From the NCBI RefSeq assembly GCF_013385985.1, contig NZ_JACAOY010000017.1:160-64159 (forward strand): 64,000 nt of DNA, written 5' to 3'. The notes under the pieces are model-generated. The model saw nothing but the letters and a program-made list of their open reading frames with translations. It had not been told where the DNA came from and did not search any database. The translations under genes were made by a program, and so were the position numbers. This document shows, piece by piece, positions 49,105 to 58,504 of the stretch; within the stretch, counting starts at the first letter, position 1, and every line of letters begins with the position of its first letter. This stretch comes from Pseudomonas sp. B6002 (lineage in GTDB: Bacteria; Pseudomonadota; Gammaproteobacteria; Pseudomonadales; Pseudomonadaceae).

Positions 49105-49842
49105 TTAAAGACGGATGATGTTCAACACATCGCCCGACAGGTTGACCTGCACCGAAGCCCCCCACAGCGGATCACGGCGCAAATCTTCTGAAACCTTGTA
49201 CTGGCCTGCGATGGACACTAGCTCAGCGGTTAACTGCTGGCAAAAAATACGCGCCTTGGTATCACCCTTGATGCCGGCGAGGGCACGTCCGCGCATCGGG
49301 CCGTATACATGGATGTTGCCATCAGCGAGAAGTTCCGCCCCCGGGCTGACCGAGGAGATCACCACCAGGTCGCCACCCTGGGCGTAAATTTGCTGCCCGC
49401 CGCGTACGGGCGAGGTGATGATCTTTGTAGGCTTGATCGCAGGCTCGGGTGGTTTTTCCGGTTTTTTCTTCTCTTCACCGACCAATGGTTCCAGCGGACG
49501 CTCGCGCGCACCGGACGGTGGCAGTACTGGCAGTTCAATGGCGATGGCGGCGGCAATGTCTTCGATACGGCTGGCACGGATCGCCAGGGTACGCAGGCCA
49601 TGGGAGCGGCACACACGCATCAGGCCGGGCAGGTCGATGGCACCCTGGCCGGCGGGCAGTTTGTCCAGGGCCAGCACTAGCGGGGCATTGTTGAAGAAGT
49701 TCGGCGCCAGGGCGACCTTGGCGGCCAGTTGGCGGTCCAGGGCATCGAGGTCGTTGCGGGCCAGTTCCAACACGGTAATGGCGAGCATGCTGCCTTTTAA
49801 CTGGAACACGGGATCTTGGTCTAGCGGTTCGGTTTGGCTCAT
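49105..49842 (-). CDS. minC: Septum site-determining protein MinC
   Basis: This 245-residue FtsZ-ring inhibitor has an N-terminal FtsZ-binding domain (about 1-105) and a Pro/Lys-rich linker ([10 protein letters not shown]). The C-terminal right-handed beta-helix domain that binds MinD ([15 protein letters not shown], then [16 protein letters not shown]) is followed by a basic tail. The ATG at 49842 is chosen from the family N-terminus; the frame stays open to 49908 without support. It is divergent from the lipid A acyltransferase gene. Confidence 0.95.
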   Translation of the reverse strand: MSQTEPLDQDPVFQLKGSMLAITVLELARNDLDALDRQLAAKVALAPNFFNNAPLVLALDKLPAGQGAIDLPGLMRVCRSHGLRTLAIRASRIEDIAAAIAIELPVLPPSGARERPLEPLVGEEKKKPEKPPEPAIKPTKIITSPVRGGQQIYAQGGDLVVISSVSPGAELLADGNIHVYGPMRGRALAGIKGDTKARIFCQQLTAELVSIAGQYKVSEDLRRDPLWGASVQVNLSGDVLNIIRL

Positions 49843-49961
49843 GGTCGGCAAAAGCGGCTTGTCACGAAAAGTGTCGAGACTTATAACGAGAACATCCACG
49901 GGCCGCAAGCCGGGTCGAACCGTTGTAGAATGCGCGGCCCTTGTCTTTACCGGAATCTGTA

Positions 49962-50897
49962 ATGGATCGCCCGCGTTTTCGAGCTGTATTTTTTCACCCG
50001 CGTTTTTGGCTGTTATGGCTGGGACTCGGCCTGTTGTGGCTGATCACCCAATTGCCCTACCGCGCGTTGCTGACCATTGGTCGCCTGCTGGGCGCCGGCA
50101 TGTACCGCGTGGCCGGCGAACGCCGCCGCATCGCCGCGCGCAACCTGGAGCTGTGCTTCCCGGAGATGTCTGCCAAAGCGCGCAAGCAACTGCTCAAGGA
50201 AAATTTCGCCTCCACCGGCATCGCCTTCTTTGAAATGGCCATGAGCTGGTGGTGGTCGCGTCAGCGCCTGGCGCGCCTGGCCCATGTCGAAGGGCTCGAG
50301 CACCTCAAGCAGGCGCAGCTGGACGGCAAGGGCGTGATCCTCATGGCCCTGCATTTCACCACCCTGGAAATCGGCGCAGCCCTGCTCGGGCAAAAGCACA
50401 CCATTGACGGCATGTACCGCGAGCACGGCAATGCGTTGTTCGACTTCGTGCAGCGCCGTGGCCGCGAGCGTCATAACCTCGATTCCCTGGCCGTCGAGCG
50501 CGAAGACGTGCGCGGCATGCTCAAGCTGCTGCGCGCCGGCCGGGCGATCTGGTACGCGCCGGACCAGGACTACGGCGCCAAGCAAAGCATCTTCGTGCCG
50601 CTGTTCGGCATCCAGGCGGCCACCGTGACGGCCACCAGCAAGTTTGCCAAGCTGGGCAAGGCGTTGGTGGTGCCGTTCACCCAAGAGCGCCTGGCCGATG
50701 GCAGCGGCTATCGCCTGGTGATCCACCCGCCGTTGGAAGACTTCCCTGGCGAATCCGATGAAATCGACTGCCTGCGGATCAACCAGTGGGTCGAGGCCTC
50801 GGTACGTGAATGCCCCGAGCAGTACCTGTGGACGCACCGGCGCTTCAAGAGCCGGCCACCGGGTGAGCCCAAGCTCTACGAGAAACGCCGTCGGTAA
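49962..50897 (+). CDS. lpxL: Lipid A late acyltransferase (LpxL/HtrB family)
   Basis: This 311-residue inner-membrane acyltransferase adds a secondary acyl chain (lauroyl type) to lipid A from acyl-ACP. It has an N-terminal membrane anchor (about 14-30) and the catalytic HX4D/E motif HFTTLE near residue 131, followed by MYREHGN and the YAPDQDYG segment typical of the family. Pseudomonads often carry two such genes; which acyl position this one serves is not decidable here. It is divergent from minC, as in P. aeruginosa. Confidence 0.9.
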   Translation: MDRPRFRAVFFHPRFWLLWLGLGLLWLITQLPYRALLTIGRLLGAGMYRVAGERRRIAARNLELCFPEMSAKARKQLLKENFASTGIAFFEMAMSWWWSRQRLARLAHVEGLEHLKQAQLDGKGVILMALHFTTLEIGAALLGQKHTIDGMYREHGNALFDFVQRRGRERHNLDSLAVEREDVRGMLKLLRAGRAIWYAPDQDYGAKQSIFVPLFGIQAATVTATSKFAKLGKALVVPFTQERLADGSGYRLVIHPPLEDFPGESDEIDCLRINQWVEASVRECPEQYLWTHRRFKSRPPGEPKLYEKRRR

Positions 50898-50927
50898 ACC
50901 TTACTTTTCCCCACATGGAGTGACGCG

Positions 50928-52058
50928 ATGCGCCCAGCTGAACCGGTTACAGGTTTGATTCTTTCCGGTGGCGGGGCGCGAGCGGCGTATCAGGTGGGGG
51001 TGCTGGCGGCGATTGCCGAACTGCTGCCACCGGGGGCACCCAACCCCTTTCCGGTGATCGTCGGCACCTCGGCTGGCGCGATCAATGCGGTGAGCCTGGC
51101 CAGTGGCGCCATGGACTTCACCGCCGCCATCGGGCGCCTCACGGCGTTCTGGCAAGGCTTTCGCAGCCATCTGGTGTTGCGTAGCGACTGGCCCGGGGTG
51201 ATCCGCCAGGCGAGCCGCTTCTTTATCCATAGCCTGCTGGGTTTTGGTGCCCAGGTGCCCGTGGCGCTGCTCAACAGCACGCCGCTGCGCGATCTGCTCA
51301 ACGACAAACTGCACCTGCACGGCATCGATGAAGCCATCCGCAATAAGCACCTGCACGCGGTGGCGGTCACGGCGTTTGGCTATGAGTCCGGGCAAGCGGT
51401 GACCTTCTACCAGGGCGGCGGGACCATTGACGCCTGGCTGCGTCATCGACGCATCGGCGTACCCACCCAACTGACGGTTGAACACCTGCTGGCCAGCTCG
51501 GCCATCCCCTTGCTGTTCGCCCCGGTGAAACTCGACCAGGAGTATTTCGGTGACGGCGCGGTGCGCCAATCGGCGCCCATCAGCCCGGCCTTGCACCTGG
51601 GTGCCAGCCGCGTGCTGGTGGTGGGGGTCAGCGGCAACCCGCGAGGCAATGAACCAGCGACGCAGCGCACTTTCACCGGCCAGGAGCCGACCCTGGCGCA
51701 GATCGGCGGGCACATGCTCAACAGCACCTTCATTGACAGCCTGGAAAGCGATATCGAACTGCTGGAACGCTTGAACCAGTTCAGCCATGCCGCCCCCGGG
51801 TTGGCGGCGGTTGAAGTGCTGGTGATTGCGCCGAGCCAGCCGATCGACGAGATCGCGGCGCGGCATCGGCAGGAATTGCCGGCGGCACTGCGCCTGTTCT
51901 TACGCGGGCCGGGAGCGACCAAGACGAGCGGGGCGGGGGTGTTGAGCTACTTGCTGTTCGAGGCAGGGTATTGCAGTGAGTTGATCGAGCTGGGGCGGCG
52001 CGATGCGTTGGCCAAGCGTGAGGAACTGTCGAAATTCCTCGGGCTCACACCGAATTAA
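50928..52058 (+). CDS. Patatin-like phospholipase
   Basis: This 376-residue serine hydrolase has the glycine-rich oxyanion loop SGGGARAAYQVGVL at about 13-26, the nucleophile in GTSAGAIN (Ser ~48), and the dyad Asp in YFGDGAVRQS (about 206-210). There is no signal peptide or type III/V secretion domain, so a cytoplasmic or membrane-associated lipid acyl hydrolase is likely rather than an ExoU/PlpD toxin. It follows lpxL by 30 bp on the same strand and may be co-transcribed. Confidence 0.88.
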   Translation: MRPAEPVTGLILSGGGARAAYQVGVLAAIAELLPPGAPNPFPVIVGTSAGAINAVSLASGAMDFTAAIGRLTAFWQGFRSHLVLRSDWPGVIRQASRFFIHSLLGFGAQVPVALLNSTPLRDLLNDKLHLHGIDEAIRNKHLHAVAVTAFGYESGQAVTFYQGGGTIDAWLRHRRIGVPTQLTVEHLLASSAIPLLFAPVKLDQEYFGDGAVRQSAPISPALHLGASRVLVVGVSGNPRGNEPATQRTFTGQEPTLAQIGGHMLNSTFIDSLESDIELLERLNQFSHAAPGLAAVEVLVIAPSQPIDEIAARHRQELPAALRLFLRGPGATKTSGAGVLSYLLFEAGYCSELIELGRRDALAKREELSKFLGLTPN

Positions 52059-52059
52059 A

Positions 52060-52125
52060 TGTGGGAGCTGGCTTGCCTGCGATAGCGTCCTCAAGAGCGC
52101 TATCGCAGGCAAGCCAGCTCCCACA
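52060..52125. repeat. REP doublet, GTGGGAGCTGGCTTGCCTGCGA type
   Basis: Inverted copies of GTGGGAGCTGGCTTGCCTGC flank a short loop ending in GCGTCC...GAGCGC. It sits at the convergent ends of the patatin gene and the Tsx-like porin gene. Confidence 0.9.
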
Positions 52126-52146
52126 GGAGGCGGGTGTGGTCAGCCT

Positions 52147-52932
52147 TTAGAAGTGGTATTTGACCAGCAGGCTCGCCGTGTCCTGGTTGGTTTCGAACGC
52201 ACCGGTATCCTGGATCCCGTACTTGTTCTTCCAGTAGTCGTACTCGATACCCACGTACAACTTCTTGTCACCCCAATGCAGCGCCTTGCCCAAGTCATAT
52301 TTGATCTGTGGGTTGAAGTGCAGGTTGGCGTGGTAGGTACCACGGGACGTCTTGTCGTTATCCACGACCCAGTCCATGAAGCCGTCGATCAGCACGTTGG
52401 AGTCGCCCACCGGAATGGTGTAGGACCACACAGGCGTGATCTGCCAAACGTTGTCACCCGGGCGATTGCCTTCGGTCTGGCGCTGGTAGAAGTTCAACTG
52501 GAAGTAGTCGAAACCCGGGACGTTCAAGTCAAAACCCGGGCCTACCAGGTACGACTCATTGTCACCTTCGCCGAACTCGTAGGTGAACGCCAGCAGCACA
52601 TCTTTGATTGGGCCAAACGACAGGTCCTTATCGAAAATCTTGCCGAACGACAGGCGTGGGCTGAACTCGCCATAGTAAGTACTGGGGCCGACGTTGCCGT
52701 CTTCCTTGCCGTTGTAAAAGATGCGGTCGACGAACAGGAAGTTGTCGCCGTACTTCCATGCGTCGGCATGTTCGAACGTGACGGTCTGTTGGATCTGCGG
52801 GTTGACGGTGAAGTTCTTGCCCCACAAGTAAGTCAGGCTGTTGTTCTGCCACTGCAACAAGTCACCGGCCACGGCTTGGCCACCGGCCAGCAGGGATCCC
52901 GCCAGCATCAGGCCTTTGAACATAGGTTTCAT
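52147..52932 (-). CDS. Tsx-like outer-membrane channel
   Basis: This 261-residue outer-membrane beta-barrel has a signal peptide (cleavage after AVA at about 22), alternating aromatic strands, and a C-terminal Phe (LLVKYHF) as required for barrel assembly. Its pattern fits the nucleoside-specific channel (Tsx/OmpK) family. Next to a purine permease and urate catabolism genes it probably admits nucleosides or purine bases, but the substrate is inferred from neighbours. Confidence 0.82.
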   Translation of the reverse strand: MKPMFKGLMLAGSLLAGGQAVAGDLLQWQNNSLTYLWGKNFTVNPQIQQTVTFEHADAWKYGDNFLFVDRIFYNGKEDGNVGPSTYYGEFSPRLSFGKIFDKDLSFGPIKDVLLAFTYEFGEGDNESYLVGPGFDLNVPGFDYFQLNFYQRQTEGNRPGDNVWQITPVWSYTIPVGDSNVLIDGFMDWVVDNDKTSRGTYHANLHFNPQIKYDLGKALHWGDKKLYVGIEYDYWKNKYGIQDTGAFETNQDTASLLVKYHF

Positions 52933-53369
52933 TCGGTTGCTCCCGAGTTAAAGTTTTATGGTTTTTCTTCTACGCAGGCGCTCTGATGTGGCGCCTTTTG
53001 GTTCGCTGCAAAAATCGTCTGTTTGGTCAGCTTTAGTGCTTTTAGCAAGACCTGCGCCAAGGTTTTTAAAAAGCCAAAAAATCCCCGTCGGCTGCATGAT
53101 ATGCAGTCGAATCCGGAAGACTTTTTGCGTAGGTTGGCCGCAGACAACAGGCCGGGATAAGTTGGCCTTGCAGTCAGCTTTTACATCTGCTGTTTTTTTT
53201 TGAGTCGATTCGAGCGGGCGCGGAGAATACTGGCTCCCAGGCCTGGGCTCAAGTGCGCTGTAACAGAGCGCGTGGGGCGAGAATGGGGCGCGGCTTGTGG
53301 CCGGCCCCAGGTGGGGGGTATGCATGCTTGTCTTCCCGTTTCGTTATTGTTTTTGTGCGAACGAAGGAA
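52933..53369. other. Intergenic region before the Tsx-like gene
   Basis: These 437 bp lie between the start of the Tsx-like gene and the stop of the permease gene, both on the minus strand. Small open frames on both strands are not supported. Long T and A runs (around 53190 and 53069) flank a weak CAGC/GCTG stem. The region must contain the porin promoter, but I cannot fix its elements. Confidence 0.5.
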
Positions 53370-54716
53370 TCAATGCGTGTGGGCAACGGCAGGTCGTTCA
53401 GAACCACCGAGGATGTTGAACAGGATATTCAGCGACAACGCGCTGAGGGTGGCCATGGCGATGCCACTGTGGGTAATCGGGCTCATCCACAGCGGCAGCT
53501 GCGCGAAGAATTCCGGGCGTACCACGGGGATCAGGCCCATGCCGATGCTCACCGCCACCAGCAACTGGTTGCGGCGGTCGGCGATGTCGGCTTCTTGCAG
53601 GATCTTGATCCCGGTGGCTGCCACCATGCCGAACATGGCAATCGCCGCGCCGCCCAGCACCGCCGGTGGAATCGACGCGACCAGGTAGGCCGCCTTGGGC
53701 AGCAGGCTCAGCACAATAAGGAACACCCCGGCCATGATCGTCACCGAGCGGCAACGCACGCCAGTCATCTGCACCAGGCCGATGTTCTGGGCGAACGAGG
53801 AATGGGTGAAAGTGTTGAAAAAACCGGCGAAGAACGACGCGCCGGCATCGCACAGCAGGCCACGACGCAGCATCTTCGGCGTCACGTCCTGGCCGGTGAT
53901 CTTGCCCAGCGCCAGGAACATCCCGGTGGACTCGACAAAGATGATCACCACCACCAGGCACATCGACAGGATCGGCGCCAGCTCGAACTTGGGCATGCCG
54001 AAGTGCAGCGGCGTCACTACTTGCACCCAGGGCGCCATCGCCAGGCCGCTGAGGTCAACCATGCCGAGCGCACCGCACAGAGCGTAGCCCAGGCCCATAC
54101 CGATCAGCACCGAGATATTCACCCAGAAGCCGCGCATGAAACGGTTGATCAGCAGGATGGTAGCCAGTACCAGTGCGGCAATGGCCAGGTAGATCGGCGA
54201 GCCGAAGGTGGCAGCCGCGCTGCCGCCGCCCGCCCAGTTGACGGCCACTGGAAACAACGACAGGCCGATGGCGGTAATCACCGTGCCAGTCACCAATGGT
54301 GGAAAGAAGCGCACCACCTTGGACATGAACGGTGCGATGAGCATGCCGAAGAACCCGGCGGCGATGGTCGCGCCAAAGATCCCCTGCAGGCCGATGCCGG
54401 GCATGCCGGCCATGGCCACCATGCTGCCGACGGCGGCGAAACTGGCGCCCATCATCACCGGCATGCGAATGCCCACCGGGCCGATGCCGAACGACTGCAC
54501 CATGGTGGCGATGCCGGCCACGAGCAGGTCGGCGTTGATCAGGAAAGCGATTTCTTCACGGCTCAGACCTGCGGCCTGGCCAATAATCAGGGGCACGGCG
54601 ACGGCGCCGCCGTACATCAGCAAGACGTGTTGCAGGCCTACCAGAATCAGTTGCAAGAGGGGCAGCCGCACCATGGCGGGCGCGGCAGGAATCTGCGGTT
54701 CGGCTAACTCGGTCAT
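53370..54716 (-). CDS. NCS2-family purine (xanthine/urate) permease
   Basis: This 448-residue nucleobase:cation symporter-2 has about 14 membrane segments. The family region around helix 8 reads VVIIFVESTGMFLALGKITG, and the next helix boundary has RRGLLCDAGASFFAGF. These features resemble the xanthine/urate branch (XanQ/UacT, PucJ) more than uracil permeases. It would import urate or xanthine with protons. ATG 54716 has GAGGTG upstream; 21 further in-frame codons are rejected. It lies between the urate hydroxylase gene and a Tsx-like porin gene. Confidence 0.87.
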   Translation of the reverse strand: MTELAEPQIPAAPAMVRLPLLQLILVGLQHVLLMYGGAVAVPLIIGQAAGLSREEIAFLINADLLVAGIATMVQSFGIGPVGIRMPVMMGASFAAVGSMVAMAGMPGIGLQGIFGATIAAGFFGMLIAPFMSKVVRFFPPLVTGTVITAIGLSLFPVAVNWAGGGSAAATFGSPIYLAIAALVLATILLINRFMRGFWVNISVLIGMGLGYALCGALGMVDLSGLAMAPWVQVVTPLHFGMPKFELAPILSMCLVVVIIFVESTGMFLALGKITGQDVTPKMLRRGLLCDAGASFFAGFFNTFTHSSFAQNIGLVQMTGVRCRSVTIMAGVFLIVLSLLPKAAYLVASIPPAVLGGAAIAMFGMVAATGIKILQEADIADRRNQLLVAVSIGMGLIPVVRPEFFAQLPLWMSPITHSGIAMATLSALSLNILFNILGGSERPAVAHTH

Positions 54717-54819
54717 GCAACACCTCGGATCTTTTTTATTGTTGTGTTGTTTGGCATTCAATTGCCGGGTGGAACTCAATCTTCAAACTTGCACGGTGCC
54801 AACTGTGGGAGCTGTTTTA

Positions 54820-54905
54820 TGTGGGAGCTGGCTTGCCTGCGATAGCATCACCTCGGTACACCTGATGCACCGAGGTGCCTGCATCGCAGGCAAGCCAGCT
54901 CCCAC
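54820..54905. repeat. REP doublet with a truncated third unit
   Basis: Inverted GTGGGAGCTGGCTTGCCTGC copies enclose a loop that itself has a stem (CACCTCGGT with ACCGAGGTG). A truncated extra unit AACTGTGGGAGCTG lies just to the left (54801-54814). It is placed between the permease gene and puuD. Confidence 0.88.
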
Positions 54906-54941
54906 ACAAACCCGCTCCAACATTGGATCTGCGTGGATCAA

Positions 54942-56237
54942 TTAATTGGTACGCGCCCCCTGGTTGATCCAGGTGCCAATCAAATCCCGCTCCTGCTGGG
55001 TCATCTGGGTGATGTTGCCCAGCGGCATGATCTGGCTGGCCACGGCCTGCGCTTGAATGCGCGCCGCCTGCTGCTGGATCTGCGCCGGGGTGTCGAACAT
55101 CACCCCGGCCGGCGCGGTGCTGAACAGCGGGCTGGTCGGCTTGGCCGAGTGGCACACGGCGCAGCGTTCCTGGATCACACCGTGCACCTTGTCGAAATCA
55201 ATCGTGGCCTGGGCCGGGGCAGCGGGGGCAGCAGCCGGTTCGGCAGGTGCGGCGGGTTTCAAGCCACCACCCAACGCCGTTTCCGGCAACGGCTGGTACT
55301 CGATGGCGGCAGGCGCCTTGGCCACATCCGGTGCGGTCGACACCGGTTTCGGGCCGGTCACGTAGGCCAGGCAAATCATCGCCAACGCGCCGACGGGCAA
55401 CGTCCACGCATATTTCTGGCTGTCATGACGGGTGTTGAAGTAGTGACGCACCAACACCGCAGCCACCGCGATACCGGCCAGGATCAGCCAGTTGTATTGG
55501 CTGCCGTAGGTGCTCGGGAAGTGGTTGCTGATCATGATGAACAGCACCGGCAGGGTGAAGTAGTTGTTGTGACGCGAACGCAGCAAGCCTTTGGCCGGCA
55601 GCGCCGGGTCTGGCGTGCGGTTCTCGGCGATCGCCGCCACCAGAGCGCGTTGCGCCGGCATGATGATGCGGAACACGTTGCCCACCATGATGGTGCCGAT
55701 CACCGCACCCACGTGCAGGTAGGCGCCACGGCCGCTGAACACCTTGCTGAAGCCATAGGCTGCCGCAATTAACAGCACAAACAGGATGAAGCCGAGCAGG
55801 GCAGGGCGCTTGCCCAGGGCCGAGTCGCACAGGAAGGAGTAGATGAACCAGCCGGCGAACAGCGAGCCGATGCCCAGCAATACGCCTTCAGGCCCACTGA
55901 GGCTGCTGCCCGGGGCCAGCAGGTACAGGGTGGGGTTGGAGTAGAACACCACGCACAGCAGCGCGATCCCCGACATCCAGGTGAAATAGGCTTCCCATTT
56001 GAACCAGTGCAGGTTGTCCGGCATGGTCGGCGGGGCCAGTTTGTATTTTTCCAGGTGGTAGATACCGCCACCGTGGATCGCCCACAAGTCACCGGCCAGG
56101 CCGTCCTTGGGGTTGACGCGATTGAGGTTGTTTTCCAGCCAGACGAAATAGAAGGAAGCGCCGATCCACGCGACGCCAGTGATCATGTGAACCCAGCGCA
56201 CGCTCAGGTTCAGCCATTCCAACAGATGTGCTTCCAC
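54942..56237 (-). CDS. puuD: Urate hydroxylase PuuD (membrane, cytochrome c-linked)
   Basis: This 431-residue integral-membrane urate oxidase replaces soluble uricase in many proteobacteria. It has eight or more membrane helices (about 12-340), a Pro/Ala-rich linker (about 345-360) and a C-terminal class I cytochrome c domain with the haem motif CAVCH and a likely axial Met in SQIMPLGN. It converts urate to 5-hydroxyisourate, passing electrons to the respiratory chain without H2O2. It heads the downstream direction of the puuE-uraD-alc-allA gene set. Confidence 0.93.
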   Translation of the reverse strand: MEAHLLEWLNLSVRWVHMITGVAWIGASFYFVWLENNLNRVNPKDGLAGDLWAIHGGGIYHLEKYKLAPPTMPDNLHWFKWEAYFTWMSGIALLCVVFYSNPTLYLLAPGSSLSGPEGVLLGIGSLFAGWFIYSFLCDSALGKRPALLGFILFVLLIAAAYGFSKVFSGRGAYLHVGAVIGTIMVGNVFRIIMPAQRALVAAIAENRTPDPALPAKGLLRSRHNNYFTLPVLFIMISNHFPSTYGSQYNWLILAGIAVAAVLVRHYFNTRHDSQKYAWTLPVGALAMICLAYVTGPKPVSTAPDVAKAPAAIEYQPLPETALGGGLKPAAPAEPAAAPAAPAQATIDFDKVHGVIQERCAVCHSAKPTSPLFSTAPAGVMFDTPAQIQQQAARIQAQAVASQIMPLGNITQMTQQERDLIGTWINQGARTN

Positions 56238-56288
56238 AGTCTTTACCTCTCGCCTGTCACCCTTGTTGTCGGGTGATCAGACCTTCTC

Positions 56289-56792
56289 TTATTGGTGGGG
56301 GGCGAGGATCAACCGCTCATCCTCTTTGAAAAAATGCTCATCGCAGTTATTGCCTGTGCCACTGCGATCAACCACCAGGAAGTCATCCCGCTTTTCGATC
56401 GTCAGCACCGGGTGGTGCCAGACGCCGCGATGGTAATTAATGCCCTGCCTGCCGTTGGTAACGAAGGCGCGGACCAAGCCCGATACAGGTTCATCGCCAA
56501 GTGGCGCGACCACGATCAGAAAGGGGTTGCCGAGCAGCGGAATGAAAGCCTGGCTGCCCAGCGGGTGTCGTTCCAGCATGCACACGGTCAGTGGCATGTC
56601 CTGCGCGTCGGCGCGGAAGATGCTGATGATCGCATTGTCCTCAGGCTTGGCGGTTTCCACCGTGGCCAGTTTATGGAAGCGCATGGTCGACCCGTTGTTG
56701 ATCATGAAGTGATCGCTGCCATCGGTTTCGATAACGTCTCCGAAAGGGGCGAAGGCTTCTTTGGTCAGGGGTTCGATCACGAGTGTGCGCAT
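56289..56792 (-). CDS. allA: Ureidoglycolate lyase AllA
   Basis: This 167-residue cupin-like enzyme cleaves ureidoglycolate to glyoxylate and urea. Family features are the N-terminal IEPLTKEAFAPFGDVIE, the LERHPLGSQAF segment and NYHRGVWHHPVL with metal/substrate histidines. ATG 56792 matches the family start; a longer open frame runs back into REP sequence. It follows alc and precedes puuD, so it performs the last step of the pathway encoded here. Confidence 0.94.
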   Translation of the reverse strand: MRTLVIEPLTKEAFAPFGDVIETDGSDHFMINNGSTMRFHKLATVETAKPEDNAIISIFRADAQDMPLTVCMLERHPLGSQAFIPLLGNPFLIVVAPLGDEPVSGLVRAFVTNGRQGINYHRGVWHHPVLTIEKRDDFLVVDRSGTGNNCDEHFFKEDERLILAPHQ

Positions 56793-56833
56793 GGCTGTCT
56801 TCTTATCCGAATTCTGTGTTGTTTGATCTATCG

Positions 56834-56900
56834 TCATCGCAGGCAAGCCAGCTCCCACAGGAGAATGCATTCCAAATGTGGGAGCGGGTTTACCCGCGAT
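56834..56900. repeat. Hybrid REP pair (GGAGCTGGC unit with GGAGCGGGT unit)
   Basis: The left unit is the reverse complement of GTGGGAGCTGGCTTGCCTGC, while the right unit is GTGGGAGCGGGTTTACCCGC, a different family. They meet head to head across about 16 bp, between alc and allA. Confidence 0.82.
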
Positions 56901-56912
56901 TGGGTTCACCGC

Positions 56913-57908
56913 TTACTTGGCGACTTTGCCGAGTACACGCAGGCGGCTCACACCCCCATCCGGGAACACGTTCAGGCGGATGTGGGTGATGGGGCCCAGC
57001 GCCTTGATCTGCTCGGCGAAGGTGTGTTCAGCGTGCATTTCCAGTTTCTGCGCCGGCAGCAGTTCGCGCCAGAACAGCGATTGGGTTTCGATCTGGCTGT
57101 CGGTGCCGCCCTTCACGAACGCGCCCTGGATCGAGCAAGTGTCCGGGTAGTTGCCCTTGAAGTGCAGGGTGTCGACGATGATCTTCTCGATCTCGCCCGG
57201 GTGGCCCAGGGCGACGATCACCCAGTCATTGCCAGGCGTGCGACGACGTGCGGTTTCCCAGCCGTCGCCCATGTTGATGCCACGGCCCGGGTTGAGGATG
57301 TTGCTCATGCGGCCGAAGTGTTCGTCGGAGCACGCCAGGGCACGGCCGCCGTTCAATGCAGCCGCCAGGTCGACCTGTTCGTTGTCACCCACCGAGGACC
57401 AGTCGCGGAACGGCACACCGTACACACGCAGACGGGCCACGCCGCCATCCGGGTAGATGTTGAAACGCAGGTGGCTGAACGCCTGGTCGTTATTGATCTC
57501 GTGGTAGTGGTGGCTGTTGCCTTGCAGCTCGACGGCCGACAGCACTTCCACCCACTGGGTGTTGGCGTCTGGCTCGCCCGAGGCCAGGAAGCAGGCTTCC
57601 AGGGAGGCCGACGGCGGGAAGTTGCCGGTGAAGAATGAAGTGTCGATGTCTACGCCTTTGATCGAGCCCGGTACGCCCAGGCGGATCACGGCGCTGTCGT
57701 AGCCTTCGAAGCGCTTGCGGCGCGATTCCCAGCCGTCCATCCACTTGCCGTTGTCATCGAAAACGCCCTCCTTCCACACGGCCGGGGTCGGCTGGAACAG
57801 GCGGTTGGCGTCGGCAAACCAGTCATCGGTCACGGAGATAATCTTGGTGCCCAGGCGGGCGTCGGCGAGGTTGACGAATTTCTCGAAAGGTACGGCGTAA
57901 GCTTTCAT
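56913..57908 (-). CDS. alc: Allantoicase
   Basis: This 331-residue allantoicase hydrolyses allantoate to ureidoglycolate and urea. It contains the family's two homologous jelly-roll halves: the first with [20 protein letters not shown] and FRNIYPDG-like [18 protein letters not shown], the second with [20 protein letters not shown] and [18 protein letters not shown]. The start at 57908 follows AGACAAGAAG. A long open frame upstream (to 58202) crosses into uraD and is rejected. Confidence 0.95.
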   Translation of the reverse strand: MKAYAVPFEKFVNLADARLGTKIISVTDDWFADANRLFQPTPAVWKEGVFDDNGKWMDGWESRRKRFEGYDSAVIRLGVPGSIKGVDIDTSFFTGNFPPSASLEACFLASGEPDANTQWVEVLSAVELQGNSHHYHEINNDQAFSHLRFNIYPDGGVARLRVYGVPFRDWSSVGDNEQVDLAAALNGGRALACSDEHFGRMSNILNPGRGINMGDGWETARRRTPGNDWVIVALGHPGEIEKIIVDTLHFKGNYPDTCSIQGAFVKGGTDSQIETQSLFWRELLPAQKLEMHAEHTFAEQIKALGPITHIRLNVFPDGGVSRLRVLGKVAK

Positions 57909-57988
57909 TCTTCTTGTCTGCCTTAAATAGAGTGGCTTGGGATGCTCACCAGGCCCTGGGTGCTCATGAACACTCGGGCGAGGGTTGC

Positions 57989-58504
57989 TTAAAGAGTCAG
58001 TAAACGGAACAACGCGATCTTGTTGATCTCGGCCAGTGCGCATTTGAACTCGGTGTCGACCGAGTTGTGAATGCGCGTTTCGAACGCGGCAAGGATCTGA
58101 TGCCGGTTGCTGCCTTTTACCGCCATGATGAAGGGAAACTTGAACTTGGCCTTGTAGGCATCGTTCAGCTCGGTGAAGCGAGAAAACTCTTCGGCCGTGC
58201 ATTGGTGAATCCCCGCGCCAGCCTGTTCATCGGTGCTGGCTTGGGTCAGTTGGCCCTGGACGGCCGCTTTGCCCGCCAGGTCCGGGTGAGCGTTGATCAG
58301 AGCCAGCTGACTGGTGTGATCGGCGCTCAACAGGATGTCGCTCATGCGTTGGTGCAGGGTTTCGATCTCGTCGATCGAAGGGTCCTGGCCCAGGTCGAAG
58401 GCCTTTTCGGCCACCCATGGCGAGTGTTCGTAGATGTCGGCGAAGGCCTGGACGAATGCGTCGCGGCTCAAGGTCGAGGGTTTAAGCGTGTGGAACGCAG
58501 TCAT
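57989..58504 (-). CDS. uraD: OHCU decarboxylase UraD
   Basis: This 171-residue enzyme decarboxylates 2-oxo-4-hydroxy-4-carboxy-5-ureidoimidazoline to S-allantoin. Hallmarks are the [12 protein letters not shown] segment with the catalytic His, [19 protein letters not shown] with substrate-binding residues, and AVKG. Its start overlaps the stop of puuE by 4 bp, so the two are coupled; it lies 80 bp upstream of alc. Confidence 0.95.
   Translation of the reverse strand: MTAFHTLKPSTLSRDAFVQAFADIYEHSPWVAEKAFDLGQDPSIDEIETLHQRMSDILLSADHTSQLALINAHPDLAGKAAVQGQLTQASTDEQAGAGIHQCTAEEFSRFTELNDAYKAKFKFPFIMAVKGSNRHQILAAFETRIHNSVDTEFKCALAEINKIALFRLLTL

Noticed and set aside
54801-54905. Possible CRISPR-like array of palindromes near 54.8 kb
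   Set aside because: The units are REP palindromes in inverted pairs, not regularly spaced direct repeats, and there are no cas genes.
57909-58202. N-terminal extension of allantoicase
   Set aside because: It would overlap uraD for more than 200 bp, and the family start at 57908 is clear.
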